Positions 7,371 through 14,758 of a stretch of 64,000 nt of DNA are shown here, one piece after another. A program made the translations under genes and the position numbers. Under the pieces are notes generated by a model. The model did no database searches. It was not told where the DNA came from and saw only the letters and a program-made list of their open reading frames with translations. The first letter of the stretch is position 1. Each line of letters begins with the position of its first letter. Source of the stretch: Thalassobaculum sp. OXR-137 (GTDB lineage: Bacteria; Pseudomonadota; Alphaproteobacteria; Thalassobaculales; Thalassobaculaceae); contig NZ_CP139715.1 of NCBI RefSeq assembly GCF_034377285.1, positions 5,064,501-5,128,500 of the forward strand, written 5' to 3'.

Positions 7371-8954
7371 TCATGCATCGCCGGCCGGGTCGGGGACGGT
7401 CCCTCGCCGCGTCACCTGCTCCAAGACCTTCGCGATCTCTCGCATCAGGCCGCTCCACGGCTCGCTCGGCCGTTTTCCCATCGGTCGGATCGAGGGGAAC
7501 CAGGGATCGCGACCATCGATCGGATACCCCTTTGGGATAGGTCGACCGAAGAACTCGACCCCCTGCGTGGAAACGCCGCCCGCGATCGTCGCCACCGAGG
7601 TATTCGCCGTCACCACGAAATCCAGCGCCCGGGTCAGAGCCGCTGAGCCGTCCAGATCGTCGAACAGATTCAGATCGTCGAACGCGTGGACCGTGACGCC
7701 GAAGCGGTCCTTGACCTGCGCCAGCTCCGCGCGGGCGTCGTCATATTGAAGGTTCACGAAGGTCACGCCCTTCACGCGGAACAGCGGGACCAGATCCTCG
7801 ACTGAGGCATACATGTCGGAGCGCAGACGGCCGCGCAGGCCGCTGCGCCAGGACAGGCCCACCTTCGGGCCGGGGCCCAGCGTCTGCAGGCGCTCGGCGA
7901 ACCCGGCAACCCGAGCGCCGTCGGTCCTCAGCAGTGTCCGGTTTCGGGGAAACGCCTCTCGGCTGCGCCTGACATACTGCCCGAGACTGCCGGTCGGCAG
8001 GGCAATGTCGAAGACCTCCTCGCCGCGATCTACGGCGAGATGGCGCGCCTCAACAAGGTGAAGTTCGGGGAAACTCCGCGCCAAGAGCGGCATCAGCTTG
8101 GCCGAGCATTCCAGGGTGATATCCCCGCCACGCGCCGCGATGTCCGGCACCATGGTGGCGAAACGCAGCTCATCGCCGATGCCCTGTTCGCGGAACAGGA
8201 AGACGCGCTTGCCCTCGAAACTCTCCGGCAGCGGGTTGGTGATTGAAATCTGGCGCAGGGAGCCCGCATAGGTCGCCGACAGGAAGCGCCACTCGTGCAG
8301 CGGCCACCCCTCTTCCCAGTTGCCCTGCCAGAGCTGGTTCATGCCGTAGTGAAAATTGGCGACCGGACTGCTCGGAGCGTCTTTGAGGGCGCGTTTGAAG
8401 TTCCGGTCCGCCGCGCCGTATTCGCCGACCCGCGACAGGACCGTGGCATAGTTGATGACCGCATCGATGGGACTTCCCGTCGCCTTCAGTGCCTCCCGGA
8501 AATGCGGCAAGGCCTGATACGGGCGGTCAATGGAATTGAGTACGCTGCCCAGGTTCTGGCGAATGCCCGGATGCGCCGGGTCCAGCTTCGCCGCCTCTTC
8601 ATTGGCGCGCACCGCGTCGTCCCAAAGGTCGAGGTCCTGCAAGGCGTTGCCCAGATTCGACCAGGCCGTCGCCGAGCGCGGGTTCACCGCAACCGACCGG
8701 CGCAGCAGTTCGGCGGCGGTCTGGTGCTGGCCCATCGCCCGGGCGACGATCCCCATGCCCATCAGGGCGTCCGGATGCTCGATATCCTGATCGAGCACCG
8801 CCCGGAACCGGGCGCGGGCCGCGTCGACATCCCCGGCCTCGTAGGCTGCGATCCCGGCCCGGATCAGCGCCGCTTGCTGGGCGGCCAGGGGATTGCGCGG
8901 ATCAGCCCACCGCGGCGGCTGCCCCGATCCGGGCGTCTTTGCGCCTCGCGCCAT
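7371..8954 (-). CDS. TPR-repeat glycosyltransferase-like protein, probable flagellin glycosyltransferase (FlmG-like)
   Basis: The 527-residue protein has TPR repeats at about residues 20-190 (for example DALMGMGIVARAMGQHQTAA and SATAWSNLGNALQDLDLWDD). A GT-B/GT9-like C-terminal domain follows, with VFLFREQGIGDELRF near 250 and DLDGSAALTRALDFVVTANT near 440. This is the layout of Caulobacter FlmG, whose TPRs bind flagellin and whose C-terminus transfers a nonulosonic acid. The ATG at 8954 is preceded by GGGGAGG; an upstream ATG at 8981 would include that site. It converges with sciP and diverges from fliF. Partial copy 2-478 belongs to the same family. Substrate and sugar are inferred; no sugar-biosynthesis genes are in the window. 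Confidence 0.8.
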   Translation of the reverse strand: MARGAKTPGSGQPPRWADPRNPLAAQQAALIRAGIAAYEAGDVDAARARFRAVLDQDIEHPDALMGMGIVARAMGQHQTAAELLRRSVAVNPRSATAWSNLGNALQDLDLWDDAVRANEEAAKLDPAHPGIRQNLGSVLNSIDRPYQALPHFREALKATGSPIDAVINYATVLSRVGEYGAADRNFKRALKDAPSSPVANFHYGMNQLWQGNWEEGWPLHEWRFLSATYAGSLRQISITNPLPESFEGKRVFLFREQGIGDELRFATMVPDIAARGGDITLECSAKLMPLLARSFPELHLVEARHLAVDRGEEVFDIALPTGSLGQYVRRSREAFPRNRTLLRTDGARVAGFAERLQTLGPGPKVGLSWRSGLRGRLRSDMYASVEDLVPLFRVKGVTFVNLQYDDARAELAQVKDRFGVTVHAFDDLNLFDDLDGSAALTRALDFVVTANTSVATIAGGVSTQGVEFFGRPIPKGYPIDGRDPWFPSIRPMGKRPSEPWSGLMREIAKVLEQVTRRGTVPDPAGDA

Positions 8955-9011
8955 GTCGACCTCCCCGCCTTTCGGTGCCATTCCGTTAAGTCGGCACTCA
9001 AACGATCGCCT

Positions 9012-9027
9012 CTAATTATCTGTTAAC
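9012..9027 (+). promoter_or_regulatory. Candidate CtrA box upstream of fliF
   Basis: CTAA-N7-TTAAC at 9012-9027 has one mismatch to TTAA-N7-TTAAC. It lies about 53 bases upstream of a good -35 element. In Caulobacter, early flagellar operons such as fliF are under CtrA control. Confidence 0.4.
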
Positions 9028-9079
9028 TTTTACAGAAGACAATGATAGCTTGGGTAGGAAATTTTTGCCCACATAGCCA

Positions 9080-9108
9080 TGGACAATGGTGCAGTGGTTT
9101 TGTATAAA
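9080..9108 (+). promoter_or_regulatory. Sigma-70-type promoter of the fliF operon
   Basis: TGGACA (9080-9085) and TATAAA (9103-9108) are each one base off consensus and are separated by exactly 17 bases. Transcription would start near 9115, giving a leader of about 128 bases before fliF. The decamer TTTTACAGAA occurs twice in this region, at 9028-9037 and 9110-9119. Confidence 0.6.
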
Positions 9109-9242
9109 ATTTTACAGAAATGAGCGACAGCTTCCGTGTCGTTCAACATCGGGAATGCCAACCGGCCCGGCGGATATGCCGCTCGCGCCAGCGCCCGTCT
9201 CGAGGTCCGGCTTCGGACCCGCTTTGGGGGAAGTGACCGATC

Positions 9243-10928
9243 ATGAATCCGTTTGCCGATCTCGTCCGCAACCTCGGTCCGGTGCGCCTCGCGGCACTGG
9301 TCGGCACGGCACTGGCCGTCGTCGGTTTCTTCATCTTCCTGGTCTCGCGGCTGTCGAGCGGCAGCATGTCGCTGCTCTATTCGGACCTCGATCCGGCCGA
9401 TAGCGGCGCCATCGTGCGCGAGCTGGAGAGCCGGAGCATCCCCTATCAGCTCAAGGCCGGCGGTACCCAGGTCTTCGTGCCCTCCGATCAGATGCTGACC
9501 CTGCGCGTCACCCTTGCCGAACAGGGCATCCCCGGCGGCGGCGGCATGGGCTACGAGATCTTCGACGAGAGCCAGGGCCTCGGCACCACCAGCTTCGTGC
9601 AGAACGTCAACCTGGTGCGCGCGCTGGAAGGCGAACTCGGCCGCACGATTTCCTCGATCCGCAACGTCCGCGCCGCCCGCGTCCATCTGGTGCTGCCGCG
9701 CCGCGAGCTGTTCTCGCGCCAGCAGCAGGAGCCGAGCGCGTCGGTCGTGCTGCAGACCAACGGCACCATGCGGCCGGGTAAGGAAGAGATCCTGGCGATC
9801 CAGCATCTCGTCGCCGCCGCCGTTCCCCAGCTCACGCCGGAAGGCGTGTCGATCCTGGACGACCGCGGCCAGCTTCTCGCCCGCGGCTTCGGCGAGGAAG
9901 GCTCCGCCGCCCTGGCGTTGCAGAACGCCGAGGAAATGCGCACCGCCTTCGAGAACCGGCTGCGCCAGCAGATCGAGGAGCTGGTCGAGCAGACCGTCGG
10001 CCGCGGCCGGGTCCGCGCCGAGGTCACGGCCCAAATCAACTACGACCGGCTGACCGAAAGCCGCGAGCGCTTCAACCCGGACGAAGTGGTCGCCCGCTCC
10101 ACCCAGGCGGTCGAGGAGAACAACCAGGAATCCGAGCGCGCCGGCGAGGATACGGTCACGGTTCAGAACAACCTGCCGGAGGCCGGCGTCAACGGCGGGG
10201 GCAACACCAACACCTCGAACCGCCAGCAGAGCCGCACCGAGGAGACCACCAACTTCGAGATCTCGCGCACCGTCACCGAGCGGGTGAAGGAAGGCGGCGA
10301 GGTCGAGCGGCTCTCGGTCGCCGTGCTGGTGGACGGCAATTACACGCGCAACGATGACGGCGACCGGGTCTACGAGCCGCGCAGCGCCGATCAGCTCGCC
10401 GCGATCGAGACCCTGGTGAAGTCGGCCATCGGCTTCAATTCGGACCGCAACGACGTCGTCGAAGTGGTCAACATGGAGTTCGTGAAGCTCGAGCCGGGCG
10501 ATCTGGACGACGGGTCGCTGCTGTTCGGCATCTCCAAGGAGGAGCTGCTGCAGCTCGCCGAGGTGCTGGTGCTGGCGGTGGTCGGCCTCCTGGTGATCCT
10601 GCTGGTGGTGCGTCCGGTCCTCACCCGCCTGTTCGAGAGCATGCCGACGACGCTGGCCGGCGGTGCCGGCGGCGCGGGCAGCCTGATGGCGGGCGGCGAA
10701 CTGGCCCAGCTCGCCGGCCCCGGCGCCACGGCCGACATGGCCGAGCTGCTGGACGGCGAGGAGGACGCGGAGGAGAGCCTGCTCGACCAGATGATCGACA
10801 TCAACCAGGTCGAGGGCCGTGTCCGCGCCTCCTCCCTACGCAAGATCGGCGAAATCGTCGACAAGCATCCGGAAGAGGCCGTGGCCATCATCCGGAACTG
10901 GATGTACCAGGAGGGGGCCCAGACCTGA
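9243..10928 (+). CDS. fliF: Flagellar MS-ring protein FliF
   Basis: The 561-residue protein forms the inner-membrane MS ring. One membrane segment lies at about residues 17-37 (VGTALAVVGFFIFLVSRL). The YscJ/FliF ring domains follow, including NLVRALEGELGRTI and VHLVLPRRELF around 125-160. The C-terminal FliF domain spans to about 435 and a second membrane segment lies at about 438-462. The cytoplasmic tail ends MIDINQVEGRVRASSLRKIG and KHPEEAVAIIRNWM, the part that normally binds FliG. The tail is intact, yet no fliG follows: only 128 non-coding bases separate fliF from fliH. Confidence 0.96.
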   Translation: MNPFADLVRNLGPVRLAALVGTALAVVGFFIFLVSRLSSGSMSLLYSDLDPADSGAIVRELESRSIPYQLKAGGTQVFVPSDQMLTLRVTLAEQGIPGGGGMGYEIFDESQGLGTTSFVQNVNLVRALEGELGRTISSIRNVRAARVHLVLPRRELFSRQQQEPSASVVLQTNGTMRPGKEEILAIQHLVAAAVPQLTPEGVSILDDRGQLLARGFGEEGSAALALQNAEEMRTAFENRLRQQIEELVEQTVGRGRVRAEVTAQINYDRLTESRERFNPDEVVARSTQAVEENNQESERAGEDTVTVQNNLPEAGVNGGGNTNTSNRQQSRTEETTNFEISRTVTERVKEGGEVERLSVAVLVDGNYTRNDDGDRVYEPRSADQLAAIETLVKSAIGFNSDRNDVVEVVNMEFVKLEPGDLDDGSLLFGISKEELLQLAEVLVLAVVGLLVILLVVRPVLTRLFESMPTTLAGGAGGAGSLMAGGELAQLAGPGATADMAELLDGEEDAEESLLDQMIDINQVEGRVRASSLRKIGEIVDKHPEEAVAIIRNWMYQEGAQT

Positions 10929-11056
10929 CCGGTTCCGGTCGCGGGACGGTCCGATCGGCCCCCGGACGGGCGCGGGTCGCCGCGGGCGGGGGACGGCTGA
11001 TAGGGTGGGCGCGTTGATGGCGGCGACCGTGCCGCTTGAGTGGGGAGCGACTGTGC

Positions 11057-11857
11057 ATGGCCAAGCCTAGGCAAAAGCCAAAGCCGTTCATGTTCGACTA
11101 CAGCTTCGACGACGGGGCCGACGAGGCACGTCTGGCCGCCGAGCGGGCCGCCCGCCGGGCGGCGGAGGAAGCTGAGGCGAACAAGCCGCCGACCTTCACG
11201 GTCGAAGAACTGGAAGCGGCGAAAGCGGAAGCCTATGCGCGCGGCCGGCAGGACGGCATGGACGACGCGATGGCCGGCATCGAGCAGCAGATCGCCCGCA
11301 CCCTGGATGCGGTGTTCTCCCGAATCTCCAAGGTGTTCCAGCAGCACGCGGAGTGGACGAAGGAGATGGAGACGGACGCCGCCCGGCTCGGCATCGCCGT
11401 GATCGGCCGTCTGGCGCCGGAACTGGTGCGCGACCGCGAACTGCCGGAAGTGGAGGCCGTCATCCGTGACGCCTTCGGCTTCCTGACCGAACAGCCCAAG
11501 GTGATGATCCGCGTCGCCAAGGATCTCGAGGAGTCGCTGTCCGGCAAGGTCGAGCTGATGGCCTCGCGCGTCGGCTACGAAGGCCAGGTCGTGCTCGTCG
11601 GCGACCCGGAGCTGCCGGTGGACGACTGCCGCATCTCCTGGCAGGCCGGAGCGGTGGAGCGTTCGCTCGACGACGTCTGGGGCCAGATCGAGCAGATCAC
11701 CGAACGCGTGCTCGCCGGCGCGCCGAAACGCAAAAAGACCGAAGCCGCCGAGGCGGCGCCGGCCGCCGCCATGCCGCCGGTCGATAGCGCGGAGGACGAG
11801 GCGGCCGACATGACCGACGAGACGGGCGAGACCGACCCGCAATCCATTCCCGCCTAA
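11057..11857 (+). CDS. fliH: Flagellar export ATPase regulator FliH (FlbE-like)
   Basis: The 266-residue protein is encoded exactly where alphaproteobacteria carry fliH/flbE, between fliF and fliN. The N-terminus MAKPRQKPKPFMFDYSFDD is typical of this class. A charged helical stretch at about residues 20-75 leads to YARGRQDGMDDAM. The C-terminal FliH domain at about 95-225 ends near DDCRISWQAGAVERSLDDVW. FliH holds the ATPase FliI and links it to the C-ring through FliN. An Ala/Asp/Glu-rich tail closes the protein. I chose the ATG at 11057, behind GGGGAG; an in-frame TTG at 11036 is possible. fliN follows after 12 bases. Confidence 0.88.
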   Translation: MAKPRQKPKPFMFDYSFDDGADEARLAAERAARRAAEEAEANKPPTFTVEELEAAKAEAYARGRQDGMDDAMAGIEQQIARTLDAVFSRISKVFQQHAEWTKEMETDAARLGIAVIGRLAPELVRDRELPEVEAVIRDAFGFLTEQPKVMIRVAKDLEESLSGKVELMASRVGYEGQVVLVGDPELPVDDCRISWQAGAVERSLDDVWGQIEQITERVLAGAPKRKKTEAAEAAPAAAMPPVDSAEDEAADMTDETGETDPQSIPA

Positions 11858-11869
11858 CAGGAGGACGCC

Positions 11870-12241
11870 ATGTCCGACGACGATCTCAATCTCGACGACC
11901 TGGACGACGACGACATGGCGGCAGCCATGGCCCAGCAGGATGCCAACGAGCCGGAAGAGGTGTTCGGCGACGACGGCAAGGGCCAGATCACCGCGCGCGA
12001 ACTGGAAGCGGTCTACGACATCCCGGTCCAGGTCTCCGCGGTGCTCGGCAAGACCAGCATGCAGGTCAGCCAGCTTCTGAAGCTCGGTCGCGGCGCCGTG
12101 GTGGAACTGGACCGCAAGGTGGGCGAGGCCATCGACATCTACGTCAACAACCGTCTCGTCGCCCGCGGCGAAGTGGTGATCGTGGACGAGCGTCTCGGCG
12201 TCACCATGACGGAAATCATCAAGTCCGACCGGCCGGCCTGA
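11870..12241 (+). CDS. fliN: Flagellar motor switch protein FliN
   Basis: The 123-residue protein has an acidic N-terminal tail (residues 1-35, many Asp) and a SpoA/surface-presentation domain at about 48-118: YDIPVQVSAVLGKTSMQVSQ, LLKLGRGAVVELDRKVGE and VARGEVVIVDERLGVTMTEI. It forms the lower C-ring with FliM and docks FliH. A consensus ribosome site, AGGAGG, precedes the start. Confidence 0.96.
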   Translation: MSDDDLNLDDLDDDDMAAAMAQQDANEPEEVFGDDGKGQITARELEAVYDIPVQVSAVLGKTSMQVSQLLKLGRGAVVELDRKVGEAIDIYVNNRLVARGEVVIVDERLGVTMTEIIKSDRPA

Positions 12242-12306
12242 GGGCGGGCCGTCGGTCGTGACACGCCGGAGAGGGTGACACCGTGCCGGAGGATGGAGAA
12301 CGACGC

Positions 12307-13164
12307 ATGGCGGATGCGGATTACATACCTTCCCGCGCTGCCCCCCAGACCGGCGGGGGAACGGTGTCCTATGACGTGCCCTCCACCGGCACCACGGTGG
12401 ACGGCGCCCTGCTCATCGGCCTGATCACCGCCTTCGCGCTGGTGATCGCGGCAATGATGTGGAGCGGGTCCCTCGTGTCGTTCTGGAACCTGCCCAGCGT
12501 CCTGATCGTGCTGCTGGGCACCATGGCGGTCACGATGGTGTCCTTCTCCATCGGCGAGGCGTTCGGCGCCGTTCCGCTGGTGCTGCGCACGATCTTCCCG
12601 CCGCAGCGCGACAGCCGCCGGGCCTGCGAGCGGGCGATGAACCTGGCCGAGATCGGCCGGCGGGCCGGCGTCCTCGCCCTCGACGCGATCCTGCCGCAGC
12701 TCGACAACGAGCCGTTTCTCCAGCGCGCCGTTGCCATGGCGGTGGACGGCGCCAATGCCGACCAGATCGAGGAGGTGCTGACGACCGAGATCGAGGCCAC
12801 GACGGAACGGATGACCCGCTCGGCCAACGTCCTGCGTCGCGCCGCCGAAGTCGCGCCGGCCATGGGGCTGATCGGCACCCTGGTCGGCCTGATCCAGATG
12901 CTGTCGACCCTGGACGACCCGAACACCATCGGCCCGGCCATGGCGGTGGCGCTGCTGACGACGTTCTACGGCGCGGTCATGGCCTACATGGTGTTCGCGC
13001 CGATCGCGGCGAAGGTGGACCGCAACGCGGCCGACGAGCGGATGATCCAGCAGGTCTACATGGTCTGCGCGACCTCCATCGCCCGTCAGGAGAACCCGCG
13101 TCAGCTCGAAACCATGCTCAACACGGTCCTGCCGCCCTCGCAGCGGCTGACCTTTTACACCTGA
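12307..13164 (+). CDS. MotA/PomA-like flagellar motor stator protein
   Basis: The 285-residue protein has membrane segments at about residues 30-52, 60-82, 180-205 and 215-240. It carries the MotA signature GLIGTLVGLIQMLSTLDDPN followed by GPAMAVALLTTFYGAVMAY, which lines the ion channel. The cytoplasmic loop at about 85-175 would contact FliG. No motB/pomB partner is nearby. A MotA-like gene next to flbD is a feature I associate with Rhodospirillales flagellar clusters. I prefer the ATG at 12307 (GGAGAA upstream) to the GTG at 12283. flbD follows after 26 bases. Confidence 0.88.
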   Translation: MADADYIPSRAAPQTGGGTVSYDVPSTGTTVDGALLIGLITAFALVIAAMMWSGSLVSFWNLPSVLIVLLGTMAVTMVSFSIGEAFGAVPLVLRTIFPPQRDSRRACERAMNLAEIGRRAGVLALDAILPQLDNEPFLQRAVAMAVDGANADQIEEVLTTEIEATTERMTRSANVLRRAAEVAPAMGLIGTLVGLIQMLSTLDDPNTIGPAMAVALLTTFYGAVMAYMVFAPIAAKVDRNAADERMIQQVYMVCATSIARQENPRQLETMLNTVLPPSQRLTFYT

Positions 13165-13190
13165 CCCTAAAGCCCGTCGGAGGCTCGTAG

Positions 13191-14630
13191 ATGCGTCTGT
13201 TGATCGTCGGAACCCTGGAAGGCCATATCAGCGCGGCCGGCCAAATCGCGTTGCAGCGCGGTGCGAAGGTCAGCCATGTGGACGGCATCGAAGCCGGACT
13301 GAAGATCCTGCGCGAGGGGCCGGGCGCGGACCTGACCATGGTCGATATCCGCCAGCCCGTCGCCAAGATGCTCAAGCAGATGAAGCAGGAGCGGATCAAC
13401 TGCCCGGTCGTGGCCTGCGGCGTGCAGTCCGATCCGGATGCCGCCGTCGCCGCGATCCGCGCCGGCGCCAAGGAATACATGCCCCTGCCGCCGAATGCCG
13501 AGCTGATCGCCGCCATCCTGGCCGCCGTGGCCGAGGAGCAGACCGCCGTCATCTTCCGCGACCCGATCATGGCGGGCGTGCTCAAGCTCGCCGACCAGAT
13601 CGCGCCGTCGGACGCCAGCGTGCTGATCACCGGCGAATCCGGGACCGGTAAGGAAGTCCTGGCCCGCTACGTCCACACCAAGTCGCGCCGTTCGAACGAG
13701 AAGTTCGTCTCGGTGAACTGTGCCGCGATCCCGGACAACCTGCTGGAATCCGAGCTGTTCGGCCACGAGAAGGGAGCCTTCACCGGCGCCGTCGCCAAGC
13801 GCATCGGCAAGTTCGAGGAAGCCCATGGCGGCACCCTTCTGCTGGACGAAATCAGCGAGATGGACATCCGCCTGCAGGCCAAGTTGCTGCGCGCGATCCA
13901 GGAACGCGAGATCGACCGGGTCGGCGGCAGTTCGCCCGTGAAGGTGGACATCCGCCTGATCGCGACGTCGAACCGCGACCTGGAACGCCACGTCCAGAAC
14001 GGACACTTCCGCGAGGATCTGTATTTCCGCCTCAACGTCTTCAACCTCCAGCTTCCGGCCCTGCGCGACCGGCCGGGCGACATCCGCGCTTTGGCGGCCC
14101 ATTTCGCCAAGAAATACGCCGAGGCCAACGGGATGCCGGAGCGCGCGCTGAGCGAAGCCGCCCTCGCCCGCCTGGAGACGCATACCTGGCGCGGCAACGT
14201 GCGCGAGCTGGAGAACACCCTGCACCGCGCCGTCCTGCTGGCCCATGGCGACGAGATCGGGTTGGAGGCGATCATGCTGACCGGCGAGGGTATGACCCCC
14301 GCCTCGCCCACCCCGGCCTTCTCCAGCGCGCCCAGGACCGAAGCGGCGGCTCCGTCTGCCGCCCCCTCTTCGGCGGCCCCCGCGCCTTCGGCTCCGGCCT
14401 CCGAGCCGGCCGCGCCGGTCACCGACACCGGCGGGCTGGTCGGGCGCACGGTCGCCGATGTGGAGCGCCACCTGATCATCGACACCCTGTCCCATTGCCT
14501 GGGCAACCGGACCCATGCCGCGAACATTCTCGGCATCTCGATCCGCACCCTGCGCAACAAGGTCAAGCAGTACACCGACGAAGGCTTCGAGGTGCCGTCG
14601 CCGGGCGACGGCGACCGGGTCGCGGGCTAA
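13191..14630 (+). CDS. flbD: Sigma-54-dependent flagellar regulator FlbD
   Basis: The 479-residue protein activates sigma-54 transcription of late flagellar genes. The N-terminal receiver-like domain (1-115) lacks the usual acidic pair: MRLLIVGTLEGH stands where receivers have VDDD, although a possible acceptor remains in MVDIRQP. The AAA+ domain has Walker A GESGTGKE near 148, the sigma-54 contact loop GAFTGA near 195 and Walker B GGTLLLDEI near 214. After an Ala/Pro/Ser-rich linker (about 370-415) a Fis-type helix-turn-helix lies at 420-470, with THAANILGISIRTLRNKVKQ. In Caulobacter, FlbD needs FliX, which is not in this window. The start has a GGAGG site. Likely targets here are the promoters at 2906 and 26453. 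Confidence 0.94.
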   Translation: MRLLIVGTLEGHISAAGQIALQRGAKVSHVDGIEAGLKILREGPGADLTMVDIRQPVAKMLKQMKQERINCPVVACGVQSDPDAAVAAIRAGAKEYMPLPPNAELIAAILAAVAEEQTAVIFRDPIMAGVLKLADQIAPSDASVLITGESGTGKEVLARYVHTKSRRSNEKFVSVNCAAIPDNLLESELFGHEKGAFTGAVAKRIGKFEEAHGGTLLLDEISEMDIRLQAKLLRAIQEREIDRVGGSSPVKVDIRLIATSNRDLERHVQNGHFREDLYFRLNVFNLQLPALRDRPGDIRALAAHFAKKYAEANGMPERALSEAALARLETHTWRGNVRELENTLHRAVLLAHGDEIGLEAIMLTGEGMTPASPTPAFSSAPRTEAAAPSAAPSSAAPAPSAPASEPAAPVTDTGGLVGRTVADVERHLIIDTLSHCLGNRTHAANILGISIRTLRNKVKQYTDEGFEVPSPGDGDRVAG

Positions 14631-14758
14631 GGCCGCCGATGATGCGAGCCACCCGCACCCCACGTCGTTACCAGCGGCTCTCCGACACGTGGTCGAAGAG
14701 TGACCGTCGCGGCATGGGGCACGTGCTCGCCCGAACCCTTGGGATGATCGGCTAGACC

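Noticed and set aside
14631-14758. A separate promoter between flbD and flhA
   Set aside because: A TGG-rich stretch near 14713 keeps only GG and GC of the sigma-54 motif and matches little else, and no -35/-10 pair is convincing.
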